DNA from: Trichoplusia ni
Lineage: Eukaryota > Arthropoda > Insecta > Lepidoptera > Noctuidae
Direction of reading: 5' to 3'
Length of the DNA stretch: 64,000 nucleotides
NCBI RefSeq assembly: GCF_003590095.1
Contig: NC_039493.1
Location: forward strand, 9,796,001 to 9,860,000
Shown here: piece by piece, positions 36,371-48,567 of the stretch
Layout of the letters: each line of letters starts with the position of its first letter
How positions within the stretch are numbered: the stretch's first letter is position 1
The notes under the pieces: model-generated
The model's input: only the letters and a program-made list of their open reading frames with translations
What the model was told of the DNA's origin: nothing
Database searches by the model: none
Position numbers and translations under genes: made by a program

Positions 36371-36730
36371 TCCCTATGTTTTTAGAGCGTTTATTTATTT
36401 GACCTATCTTTGTCTTTTACTCACCAAACGAAACAATAAATATCATAAAAACTTAATATTCTACATTTATTTACGAAAAGTTTTTCTACAAAACTCATTA
36501 TGTTCGAGCATAAATAAATCAAAGTAACCTTTCCCATATATTCCCTGTTCAATAAGTAATCGCTTTGCTTCAATCCAGGTAGAAGAATCAATAGCCTTCG
36601 CATATACTAAGCCTCTAACGCCGAACGAAATTAGTACAAATGGAGTCAATATAGTGAAACAAATAAATACAATTACTGCTATCGTCGGTCATTTGTCCAC
36701 GAACTACGTGCAAGCATATTTATATAGGTA

Positions 36731-37084
36731 CACAGAGGAGCTCGTATCTAAACTGTAACTGCGTAAGTGGATCGGTTACAGGTTAAGCTACGCTTGACGG
36801 GGTTGGTCCGTAGATGGGTGACCATCTTTGTCATAACGAGTTTGTCCGAGTTTCGGGAGACAGGTAAGATTGTGGGTCCCGGCTATTATTCATACATATT
36901 ATTCATTTATACCGGTAGTCAGAAGCAAGAGTGTCTGACAACCAGTCTACCTAAGGGGTGTCGTGGTGCCCAGGTATATGGGTTGAGGAGGTCAGACAGG
37001 AAGTCGCTCCTTGTAAAACACTGGTACCTAGCGGAATACGGCTAGACTGAAAGCCGACTAGGAAAAGGCTAGGATGATGATAGA
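36731..37084 (+). repeat. SINE S2, second near full-length copy
   Basis: It aligns along its whole length with 28303-28672: 'gaggagctcgta', 'ggttaagctacgcttgacg', 'ttggtccgtagatgggtgacc', 'gggttgaggaggtcagacagg', 'ctccttgtaaaacactggtac' and 'ggaaaaggctagg(atg)n'. Diverged by substitutions and small indels. The 92-codon frame at 36767-37045 is only SINE sequence. Confidence 0.8.
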
Positions 37085-40000
37085 TACAAATGCCAATTTA
37101 TTTTATGTCACACTACACGTGTAACAGAAATCTGATACCGAACAATTTATTAAAATTACGCGAATTTTAGTACAAAAGTTAATGTGTGAAATTGTTTTAG
37201 TTAGTCGATACTTCGGTGGATATGATTATATAGAGTCAATTTGATAGTTTTGAAACTAACATAATATTAATACAACTAAAAGTTTGTTTGAGTTTATTTG
37301 AAGTTGTATGGCGTTGAGACTTTTACTTCGAATTGAAAATGAACCTCTCCAATCTTTCCGAACGTTCGTTTCAATTTTAATTTAGAAATTTATATTGAGG
37401 GGATTTTTTTTTATTTTAAACATTTTATTTCAGCTAAAGAGTAACAGAGTTTAAAATTTATTAAAACGAAATGATGATGACAATTATTTTATTAATTTTG
37501 TCATTCTGATCACTTTCATTGCAGATATAATAGACACAAACAAATTATGGCGTTCATATTTGATATATTGAACGACCTACATGCTTCTGATATTATGTAC
37601 ATTCATATTCCTTAATTAAACTTCTATCTTTCCCATTGAAAGCTATTGTAGCAAATCGTATCGTAACAACGTACAAATATATTTTGTCTCTAGGTGTACG
37701 AGCGCTGTATGTAGTCGCATTTTCACCAAATTTGTCGTCGGGAATAGGAATGACGCGTAGTAACGAGCCAACGTCTGCGGCGGTGTCGTAGCGCGACTAA
37801 CAATAATTCATTCCAGCTGCTTGTCAACAATTTCACCCTTATGTGTATGTAGACGAAATGTTTATGTAATTTATATTATTTTAATAGAATTTTAAACAGA
37901 TATTAACATTCAGAAGTAACTTAATACACTTTAATTGTGGAAGCCTTTCTGAGGTACGCAGAACGATAGCAGTTTTTAATGTTTAAATGATGTTGTCGAA
38001 ATTTGTTAAATTTGAAATTGTACTGAAGTAAAATTATAGCATCGGTTCTTATAGCTGTATGACATGCATAAAACTTTTAAAGAGGGCTGAACAATGCCAC
38101 GACCCCGTACAAGGGTGTCGGGAAATTCTCCCTGCCTTATCATGTACAGCACACTTGAACTTTCGAGTATAGGGGAGTCGACAATTAGGCCCGTAGGAAT
38201 TCTTATTAAGTTCACAACACAACGAAATAAATGTACTGTGATGTCAAAGGTTTACCATACCATGATATATGAACGGACGACATACATTACGAAAGTAAGC
38301 GAATACCTGCGACCATGGAACCACAAAGATGGCGCCCCGCCAATTCCACAATTTATACTTCAGGGAGAACAAGCATAGATACCGATTCTAGTTTTAGATT
38401 GCGTATGGCAAAGTTTTGAATAAAAGTGTCTGGGGCCCGATAAGGTACAGATTTTTTTGATTGAAGTCACTGAATTGCAAAAAGGAAAGTTCTAGCTAAA
38501 TTGTTATCATCCACTTAGCACAGCCAATCACGTTTATCGATAATAATATTATTAAACTACAAATAAAAAATTGGCGAGGAAATAACCCGACAAAGTTCGC
38601 CATTTTAAATAAACTTCCCCTTACTGTTAAAAGTTTCATTCAGAAAATGGAAAAATTGAGAAGTAAGTTTGCTGAAGATTTTATTGATTCCATCTTTAGC
38701 CAGCTCAGCGAATTGAATTCAGTGTTGAAATCTCACAAATTGTAGGTGTTTTGACTTGGTCCATCACAAATTTCAATTTTGGTTAATACTGCGGTTAAAA
38801 TTACTAGAGATTACTGCAGGCTTTTCAGATATCATTTATTGTTGGCCATAGATTCTTATAAATAGCCTAAAGAATATCAAAGAGTAGGAATATCAAAGGG
38901 GACGAAGGTTGCGCGATGCGCTAAGCCACATCTTACGGTAACAGCCGAGCTCAGACCCGCAGAGTTAATTGCATTGCCCCACACTATGAGGTCTCATTTT
39001 TAGGTCAACCGCATTATAAATTACGTTTCCATAACAATGAATGCTGTCATTGAGCGGATATTAAATGCATTTAATAAATCCATTATTTCTATATTATTTA
39101 GACTTTTGTTTTTAATTGCTGTTCAAAATGTGCACTAACGAAACTAAGCGAATACCTGCGACCGTATGATATAACACTTAATAACCGTTAAAGTCAATGC
39201 TCAAACCCAGTGCGTGAAAATATGACATAGGCTGGTATTATAACAACCGCATTACTGCAGTTTAAGCCTTAAGTTGACACAGACAAACATCCCGGCCGGT
39301 CAAGCATCAACAGCACCTATGTTTTTGCAACGTGTTCACGAAAATACCACCAAAAATGCGTATCAAAGCAAGAGAATAACGTTTATTTTTTGTTGCAAAA
39401 ATGAGTTTTCCAAAGACAGCCAAATATGTTGTATTTCGTTGTCCTACAAACACCATGTGATGCCTCAAGCGAATTGTAATTTTAGGTCAGTGTTATCTGG
39501 GAAAGTATTGCCTTCCATAATGAGCACCACTCAGCTAATATAGTATGGTATAATAAATATAATATAGTATGAATAGACTTTAGACCTACGAATTACTAGC
39601 AACTACCAAAAACTACATATGTTGTGGTATGAAGGATGTGTAATTGTGTAGTACCTAAATTTATATGAGGAGGTAGAACTCACTCTACTTCTCCCCGCGC
39701 ATTGATATTACATAGATAGATTTATTTAAAAAAATGTATGCCTAATCAAGCCAAAGATAAATTTTATCAAAGAATACCATAATTTTAACAAAAGTCAGTT
39801 GACTGCATTGAATAACAAAAGACGAATGTTTTTTCTTAAGCTTTTCTCTATATTAATTGTCTTGCTGTGCAAACAGCCAGCAAGATGGCGCAGTGCGCGG
39901 CAGCAGCGTATTCAAAGACGTCCAAAGAGTATCAACTATCAACAATCCAAAACCTTCTTTTTTCAACTAGAACCAAAAATAAATGTGTCTTGAAAATTTG

Positions 40001-40115
40001 AGCAGAAGTAACTGGACAAAATTAAATTACCTAAGTGTAAAATGTGTTTAGTTTCAATGTAGATATAAAGATTAGATACGATTTTGTGTTACAGACGAAG
40101 ATATATGTTTATATG
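37085..40115. other. Intergenic, no gene recognised
   Basis: AT-rich. Frames at 38094-38378 (94 codons) and 39274-39543 (89 codons) have no recognised motif, splice logic or 3' signal that would raise them above chance. No repeat is assigned. Confidence 0.4.
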
Positions 40116-40294
40116 AACTAGCTGCCTCAGCTAACGTTTTGCCATACAAATGAGTTCTAGGGAGTAAAAAAATAGATGTTGTTCAATTCTCAGACCTAGC
40201 TAATAATCGCAAAAAAATCATAAGAATCTGTCAAGTCGTTCCGGAGTAGTTTAATTACTCGGACCGTGACACGAAAATTTTAAATATTAGATAG
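40116..40294 (+). repeat. Dispersed repeat R3 ('ctagctgacccagca'), decayed copy
   Basis: It shares head ('actagctgcctcagctaacgtt'), middle ('aaaatagatgttgttcaattctcagacct', 'cataagaatctgtcaa', 'gttccggagtagt') and tail ('cgtgacacgaaaattttaaatattagata') with 42031-42313. Confidence 0.7.
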
Positions 40295-41220
40295 AAAAGT
40301 ATACGAAGTCCAACAATGTGCAATAAAATCATAAAAAAACATAAAAAAAAAACAAATTAGGAATTAGAGTTACAGACAAAAACTTTTATTCTAATGCAAG
40401 TAAATGGCTAGTTGCAATAATGCTGTGTGATGTTTTTAGATTTTTCTATGAGACAGCGTTTTTGCCTTGCGGAATAAAGAATAAAATATATGAATGTTAC
40501 CGACGACAATTTCTCAAAGCTTCTTCTAGGTTTAATGCTGAAAAATTAACGTCGTAGCGACTGCAATATTAATGTATTCGCTGGTTACTTGTTCCATGAC
40601 TAATTGTTTTCGTATTTTGTGAAATTTTAACTCACTCTTGCCCTTTGTCGTGGTTGTTTTGATGTTTTAATTGTTTAAAACTTATGAAATATTAAATAAT
40701 AAATTATGCTGCTTTAATCTTGTGTTCAGTAATATTAATTCGGGTTAACTTATTACGTTGGACGAATATTATATAATCATTTTTATTCAAAGCGATGGTC
40801 TTCTTTTCATCTCACATTGAAAAAATAAATACACAATAATTCAAGATAAAAAAAAAAAGATTTCTTAAAGCTTTCTCGTAACTCATATAATTAGTAAGAA
40901 CGAAAAATAAACAACTATCCATCAAGATAATACTGTACCTTTTAAATCCTTGTTCAGGCAAAATTTATTGTTATAAATACGTAGTACTTACATGTAAAAT
41001 AAACACATTGTATGTTATAAATCTTTACCTGGATAAGGTAAACTCTGCAGAGGGTTCGCGTAGGCTTACGGGATATGAAGGATTAGTTTTCTTACTCCTG
41101 TGTAAAAGTATTTTAATGCGGCATTCAATTATGACAAAGCTCTACAGTGAGATGTTATTGTTTAATTTTATAATGTGTATAAAAAACCACTATCGCTCTT
41201 AGGAATTTAATCCTTGCATC

Positions 41221-41345
41221 GCTGGGGGTTTGTCCTATGTTCCAAAACATTCGAGTCATAAGGCACTGTAACACCAGAAAAAGCATTCGTGGATCACACA
41301 AAGGTGAACTCACGTTTTGTGTGGTGACCTTTACCAATCGGCTAT
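41221..41345 (+). repeat. SINE-like fragment related to 28735-28850
   Basis: The text 'gcattcgtggatcacaca', 'gtgtggtgacctttacca' and 'cggctatccg' matches the intron 2 fragment of copy B. Truncated. Confidence 0.45.
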
Positions 41346-42030
41346 CCGCGTAGTTAGAGTAAATACGAAGACATTAAAAAAAAAATTAAGCAAATTAGCT
41401 TTTTAGTGTTAGTTTTTAGTTCTAACTAATGCAACTTCATTTAGGTTTTCCACATTTGTTAATCAGGTAGGATTTATCGTGGGTTGCGTACATTATTGCG
41501 TTTGATAGTGTCTCTTATCGCTATAAGCTTTGTGTTTTTAGTCCAATCATTGAACACAAATCTTGAATGGAACTATCTTAAATGTATTCATTTAAATTCG
41601 AATTATATTTTTATAGATATAATTTTGTCTTTTTTCAACCATCCATGTATGCATGCCATTCATAATTTACAATTTAAAGTAAATAATAATTAAGTACGTA
41701 TGTATGGTACGTAAAATTACTCAATTAAAACTAAATTATATTTAATCACAATATTTGTTCACGTGAAATAACGCTACACAAAAACAAACAAGCTTTTCGT
41801 CGTAAGGTATCATTACACGGTTCACTAGTTAATTTAATTAGTCTAGAAGGATACAATCACAATACTACGGTTCATCGAGTTCAAAGTTGATGGACCTTTG
41901 TCACATCAAAGTCGGAGTATAAGGTCAAACTGTCGAATTATCAGAAATAGAACAATCAATGGTCTTATTAAAATTTCATTGCTCATTAAAGTTAATTCGA
42001 AATTATATAGTTCTTGTTTTATATTATGAT

Positions 42031-42313
42031 ACTAGCTGACCCAGCAAATGTTGTTTTGCCTAATAAATTATTTCTAGTCGTATGTATTTTTTAATGCCAC
42101 ATTATAAAAAAATAAAACCAAAAAAAATTCGTCCAAAAAATAAAATATTTTTTTTAGTGTGAGCAACCCTTATCACTTAGGGGTATGAAAAATAGATGTT
42201 GTTCTATTCTCAGACCTACCCAATATGTATACAAAATTTCATAAGAATCGGTCGAACCGTTTCGGAGGAGTACGGTAACTAACATCGTGACATGGGAATT
42301 TTATATATTAGAT
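42031..42313 (+). repeat. Dispersed repeat R3 ('ctagctgacccagca'), longest copy
   Basis: It begins ACTAGCTGACCCAGCAAATG. It carries the middle 'agtgtgagcaacccttatcac', 'aatagatgttgttctattctc' and 'cgaaccgtttcggaggagt', and ends 'cgtgacatgggaattttatatattagata'. Relatives are at 40116-40294 and, internally deleted and inverted, at 1994-2056. Non-coding. Confidence 0.75.
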
Positions 42314-45300
42314 AATGATGTTGATTAAATACATGTTAAAGTTGAGTCAGTTGCCTGATCTGAAACTATCGTAATGTTACCATCACCGGACTTTAGTAAA
42401 TTGGCATGCAAGAAAAAGATTGTTTTTTTTTCAAAAATGTAAAGCTTTGTGAAGAAAATGAAGTCTTTAAAATTAAATAACACGTTAAAATTCGAAATTC
42501 ATTTTTGTAAATGAAATTAAATCGTTCAAATAATTAAAGCAAATATTTTAACCTTTTTAATAATTGGAACCCATTCGCAAGTGAGATCGCAGCCAATGCA
42601 AGCAACATTGTTAAGATACTTAAAATATTAACTGTTCGAAGTTTTTATTAATATTTCATTTTAAATTAATCAGGAAACGTTGAAAACACTTCATCAAAAA
42701 TGTCTGCTTCGTTAAAAATAAATACATCATTCATAATTATCTGTCTTTTAATGAGCTTACAGTAACCGGGAAAAACCAATGAATACTATTCGATTTAATG
42801 TTAAATCCAATTACAGCCGACCGTGAAGTAGTAAAAAATGAAAGGGTTTTACCAGTCAAACCTTCGGGTAGTGATAATCCGCAATAAATTTCACACATTC
42901 GGGGCTACCAAAGAAAACTATTCTGCAGTTAACGTTTTTATTTATATCCCTGACCTTTGAATTGAGCACACATAATATTCCTATAAATCCGGGAAACTCA
43001 TTCTGGTTTTATACTTTTAAAGCGAGGTCTGTAACGACGAATAAAAATGAGGTTTATCTGACCTATTTTATCGAAATCAATATTTTTACATAGACAAATA
43101 AAAATCAAAGGACCGAGATATCGTATTGCCAAACGAGCCCTGTAATATTGAAATGATTATGACTGAGATTAAAGTATATGGTCGCCGGATTAATATTGGC
43201 GCTCTAAATCAGCAATTTCACATCAATTAGCCACGGCAGGGCTACAAAATGATTATGCTAATACACCAGGCAGGCAATTGCTTCCACGTTGGTGCCGCCG
43301 CTGTAATTAAAGTTCATCAGGCATTCGCGTCGCGTCTTCAACTCGCTTGTATATTGCTTTGGCTGCAAACCTACTACTTAAAATAGACCCTCATTATTTC
43401 CTTTGTGCGACCCCTCCGTGGCCTTGTTCGTTGAACTGAGCGGGGGGAGGGGTGTCCGTTCCTACAATGGACCCTACCTGTTTGCGGTAACAGAAGCGCT
43501 GCGTTGGCCTAACTACCGTCATAAATTGTGCAAGTGGCGAAGCGGTTGGGAGTTTTTCGTAGCAAGTCTTTAGAGAGCACTCAAGGGAACTGTTCGAGCG
43601 AAGATTTCTTGCGTGAATTAAGCCGGCGCTACACGTTTGGGAATTTGCTTGCTGTAAACTAAGTACTAATGCTAATGCAGGTGGAAGCGGGATCTCTATA
43701 GTTAAGCGCGGCGTTTATGTAAGCTCTACATACAATCAAAGCAATGCTGATTGCTTGTGTTCAATAGACTTTAGTAGATGCAGCGAGGCTCGCTCAATGC
43801 TAGGAGAATTACGTTCTAAACACGTACAATCTACACCTTAAACAAGAGCAATGTTCGGTAAAGTTATGGATGAACTATTCCACAGTTGTTCACGGGCCAT
43901 TGGTGCAGCATTATGCATTTGAGTCGTGAGGCAATGGATCCAGGGCGGAACATTGTCTCAAGACAACGAGCTCTATAATGAGACGGGCCGGCAGATTGCT
44001 GGCTCAGTGCTCGCGCGGCTCGGGGGAAATTAAGACAGTTTATTTAGACGTACATACATCAGGGGAACGAAAATGCGTGCTACGTAAAAATATTACATTA
44101 TGCAAAGCGTTTTTCTTTATTTAAATAATCGTCTGATGTAAAAATAAATGAAGAGCGAAGAGTATCTGAATTTTTTGCAAATCTTTTGAGACTTTTACTA
44201 AACATTTTGTGTTGATATGCAAATCAATACCAATAGCCAATAAAACATTGTTCACACCCCATATCCGCCGTTATTGTGTAAACATAACACACATTCCTCT
44301 ATAAATGGGTAAACGGATAAACAATAATACATTCTTTCCACAAAGGACATTTGTTTCACCGCAAAACAAAATGAAACAACCGCTCAATAAAACAAAAGAC
44401 AAAACACGTTTGTGTTTTGCACGTTGGCACACCATCCATCAGGCGGTTACGTGGCAAATCGCTGACAATATCGATTACTAAGACGAAAAATAATATTTAT
44501 GGCAATTCCCGAGTCAAGTTTTTGCATTGTTCCCTTGTTTGTTTCAGTTTTTCAACTTAAAAGGAAACACATTTTCATCGGGAAATACGACGGAAAGTTA
44601 CACGACTAATGGTAACCTTGATCTACGATACGTGAAAAACATGGCTATTTCCGAAACGGGCCGATTGCTAAATGTAATTCAATTTTTATTTGGAAGAAAA
44701 GAAATCTACTCGTATTTTATTGTGAGCAAAAGCCGTGATCCGTATATTTGTTTGGCTCGATCTAATTAATTAGTTAGGGCTAATACCCAATTTAAAAAGG
44801 TATTACCTACATGCCATTTAATAATTATCCTTATACAAACCGTGTTGCTCGTTGAGTTAATTTCTTACAAAGTTCAATGGGAATGAAACGCTGACCGTTT
44901 CCGTGCAGAAGAGTTAATCCGAAGCTCTTTCAAATATACTGGCTACGGAATTAATCGAAAGCCTTTGAACCCTATTAATGGGTTCCTCGTTATACATATT
45001 TAATATGATGTACAATTTTTGAGCCATAAGTTTGAAAAGCAAATATTGATATTAGTTTGATAAGGTTTTAGGCGAAGTTAGAGGATGTTCGGTAGTAGTT
45101 GTTGTACGTTCTGCAACTATTACCTCTAAATTTCCTACAAAAATACAGAAATTCAGTTTTTTGTTTATTTTTATCAATTTATTTTTAATATAAATTGCTC
45201 CAAGAAATAATAATAGTATGTGTCTGCCGCATTTGCAAAACAGCGTAATTGTGGTACCAATCACAGGTACCAGTCACATCCTATTACGCTCATTCGAACA

Positions 45301-48300
45301 TTCATTTCCTAGGATTGGAGGTGATAGCGTAAGGAGAACTCTCTCACTAAGCCTAACTAACTCACTGATGTGTTTCTGAAAAAAAAAAAAAAATTAAGTA
45401 TTTTAAACTTTGCATTACATACAACGGTAGGGTGCTCATTTTGCCATATATTTACTGTAAGTAGACACCAAATATTATTATATAGTCACTGTCGTCTCGA
45501 AACCTACTCCTTTTACGACTAATATAGGAATCGCTGATCTTAAAGCATCGTGTCATGTAATGAGCCTTTGAATGTCTCTCTCCGAGGTACCAGGCATCTT
45601 GACTGGCCTACTAGTTTGCGAAGCCACTTGCGAACTTAATGTTCATTGCCTAATACATAAAATAGCGATCGGTCTCCAGAGGGTACTTACGCCACCTTCT
45701 ATCTAGACATATCGATTACTGAATTGGAACTTTTCATCGTCTGTGACCACAATTGGTCGAATAAGAATAATTTTCCCATTTCTAAAGACGTTGCTAGTAC
45801 CGACGATATGAAAAGGCAAAAATAATATAAAATGAAGACTGTACCTGTCTTCTTCGTCGCACTAATTGCGAGATTCGCAGATTTTTTGCTGAAAGTTTTA
45901 AGTGTCCATAAACTAGGGAAGAGAAAAGCATAAACTTTTGTTGCCATTCATCTGTTTCTTCGAATTAATGAGTTTTATTGCTGGATACTTGTTTTCTTTA
46001 AATTATATTGTTTTTTTTTCTGAATAAAACCTTACGTATTCAACATCAATTTATGAATCACTTATTGAAAGATCGCTTGTTCAGTGTCAAAAAAGTTTTA
46101 AAGAAATTCCTTGAAATTGTAAGGCGGTTGTGTACATAAGTTCCAGAAGCCTTCGTCTGCAGGAAAAGTTTCGATTCAAAACTAGTCATGTGCTAAATAA
46201 TATTGGTAGACCAAGCCGGCCGAGTTCAGAATTCCTTATAAGTGCCAATGAATGATTTATGGGAATTAAAAACTTTTGAACTCTTTTTCAGTTTTCTGCA
46301 CTTAGTAAGGACTGTAGCTAGTGTATGTAGTGGATGCGTTTAGAAAGGCGAGGTCTTTCTTAAAAGTATTTCATTCATTCATTCATCGTGATTAAATAGT
46401 GAATTAAATATACAAAGCTTGAGGTATCCCTACTTTTTTTTACACCTTTATGCAGCATTGAAATCAGAATGGATACCATGAAATTATCTTATAATCGTGT
46501 AAAAGTATAAAGCTTCGTACACACTGTTTTTAAAGATGTTTCCGCAAAAATATATAGTTGTCATTATTAATTATGTAATATACACATTGTTTCTAAAATA
46601 CAAATATTAAAACGAAATTTTTATAAGAAAATTGTCTGCGATTCATTTAGCTTTAGTTTGGTCAGCTAAAAAGTATGGTAAGCCGGATCGCTGTCAAGTG
46701 GCCAGCTAGCGCGAGCGCTCGCGGCAAGCTGTAAGATATTTGTATTTAAACCTATAAATTTTACCTCCTTTTAAAAATATTGAAACTTAAAGGTATTTAA
46801 AAAAGGTTTTGTATATTTAGAGTCTTGAACTCATTCTAAATCTATTGACGGTACGACGAGAATGATAATTTACATTTACGTGCCAAAATGATGAAGTCAC
46901 GCTTTATTTTTTCGGAGTTCCAAATATACATAAGAGATTCAAGTGATGCTTGAATATTCTATTGTTTTTCCCCAATGTAAAGTATTATATTACTTAAGGA
47001 AAAGAAAGAAATTGCAACATTGTAGAAAGTAAAAATTTGATACAATTAATTGTTACATGCTAAACGTCAGTGTTTACTCAACTCTTCTATTTTGGTGTAA
47101 GATGCCCAAAATTAATTAAAACGTATTACGCCATTCATTGATACTAAATTCATCAAATTCCCATTCAAATTCTTAATCCATTGTGGCAAGTTTGACAGTA
47201 GCAGTCATCGAAACATCATTACTTTCGTACTTAAGCATTTATTGTTCGATAAAGCACTTCCTCTGTTAAACGGTTTTATTGAACTGTTTATTTCAACATT
47301 CATTTATAAAGCGAGACAAAATAGTCATGACAGTGTCGCCCGTTTCACACTCAGTACTGGAGGCTGTAGACGACATTGAACGATTTACGAACTCCCTTGT
47401 GATTAATATGGATCTCATCGATCGCTGGGGAAAATAATGCTCGGCACACCCCGCCGATAAACGCCTATTAGCTCTGTTTATTTAACAATATTTTTCCCTT
47501 TAACAACTGGATTTACTGTTTATTTGCAATCTGTTCATTCGGGTTTTCATACGGATTGCGTGATAAAAGCGACTACAATCCGCATGTATGGGCAAGCTGT
47601 CAAAAAAGCTATAGTTAAGTCTTTGATTGCAATCTTCAACATCAAAAAATCTGATCCGTTTTATGCGTTTTCAAATCTTTTGATTATGACTGAAACTGTT
47701 TGAATAAAAATACTTAAAACTTATCACAGCACTTTAAACCTCAGGAATTAATATTTATGTTGTTTGTTCTTGCTGAAACCAGGAGTTAGTAAGATTAGTG
47801 TTATCATTTAAGGTCAGCTTATATGCTTAGTAATTATAGACTGCATCCAAGCTTGCATGCTTTCCTTATATCCTTGACTTTCTCATCTTAATCAGTAAAA
47901 TAGTTTGTGGTGATTACGCACAGCGATTGCAACAATATCCATTTAATATTTGTAAATGATATTTAACAAAATAGTTATGATATTCAGCTCTACCATAACA
48001 TCATTCATTGACATAATTGTTGTGTGTTGTAATTATGATTGTTTATGCTCTCTGTGTACTATGCTTTATGTTTGACCCTATTGTCAACGGTTGAGTAAAA
48101 TATATAGAGAACCATCAAGGGTATATTTCGTTCAGAAAACAGCCGTAAACCCTGACAGAAGTAGTCTTTCAGTGTGAATTGTAGCACATCAATGTTGTAT
48201 GGGTTCGATTTATGTGGTTCCATTGGTTTATTTAAATTTTATCATATTTTTTTCTGCTAACAAAAAGATTATATTTCAACATTATTGGCTATTTAAATGT

Positions 48301-48409
48301 TCGCTGGAAAGGAATCGAAACACCACGAAACAGGCTGCTTTTCCTATTATTGGAAGAAATTCCCCCCTTCAAGTTTATTTGTCACACGCCGATGAATTTA
48401 TGACTGCAA
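42314..48409. other. Gene-poor interval with GC-richer, repeat-free blocks
   Basis: No supported gene in about 6 kb. Two blocks stand out as less AT-rich and free of the repeats recognised elsewhere: about 43120-44040 and about 47320-47480. The first contains 'aaatgattatgctaatac' and 'ctgtaattaaag', the kind of ATTA-bearing text seen in homeodomain-bound enhancers. This is suggestive only. ORFs at 44527-44769 and 45699-45947 have no motif. Confidence 0.35.
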
Positions 48410-48567
48410 CTGTTTGCTTTACCTCGAACTTATTTTTAGTATTTTTCCGGTTCATGAGATTCAGCCTGGAGAAGGACAGACGGACAGATAGATGGAAAGA
48501 CGAACAAATAGCGGATCCTCAGTAAAAAGTTTCCGTTTTACCTTTGGGTATATAACCCTAAAAACAA
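48410..48567 (+). repeat. Copy of dispersed repeat R1
   Basis: The text 'ttcatgagattcagcctgg', 'gacagacggacagatagatgg' and 'cgttttacctttgggtata' then 'aaccctaaaaac' is the typical R1 3' half. The C-terminus of a 108-codon frame at 48199-48525 is encoded by it and is therefore not real protein. Confidence 0.7.

Noticed and set aside
36767..37045. 92-codon open frame after copy B
   Set aside because: It lies entirely within a SINE S2 copy that also occurs at 28303-28672, so it is not a gene.
35240..37100. A third aldehyde oxidase copy or remnant downstream of copy B
   Set aside because: No exon-like similarity to the conserved motifs was found after the copy B stop.
48199..48525. 108-codon open frame
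   Set aside because: The C-terminal part is encoded by dispersed repeat R1 and the N-terminal part is hydrophobic low-complexity typical of AT-rich DNA.
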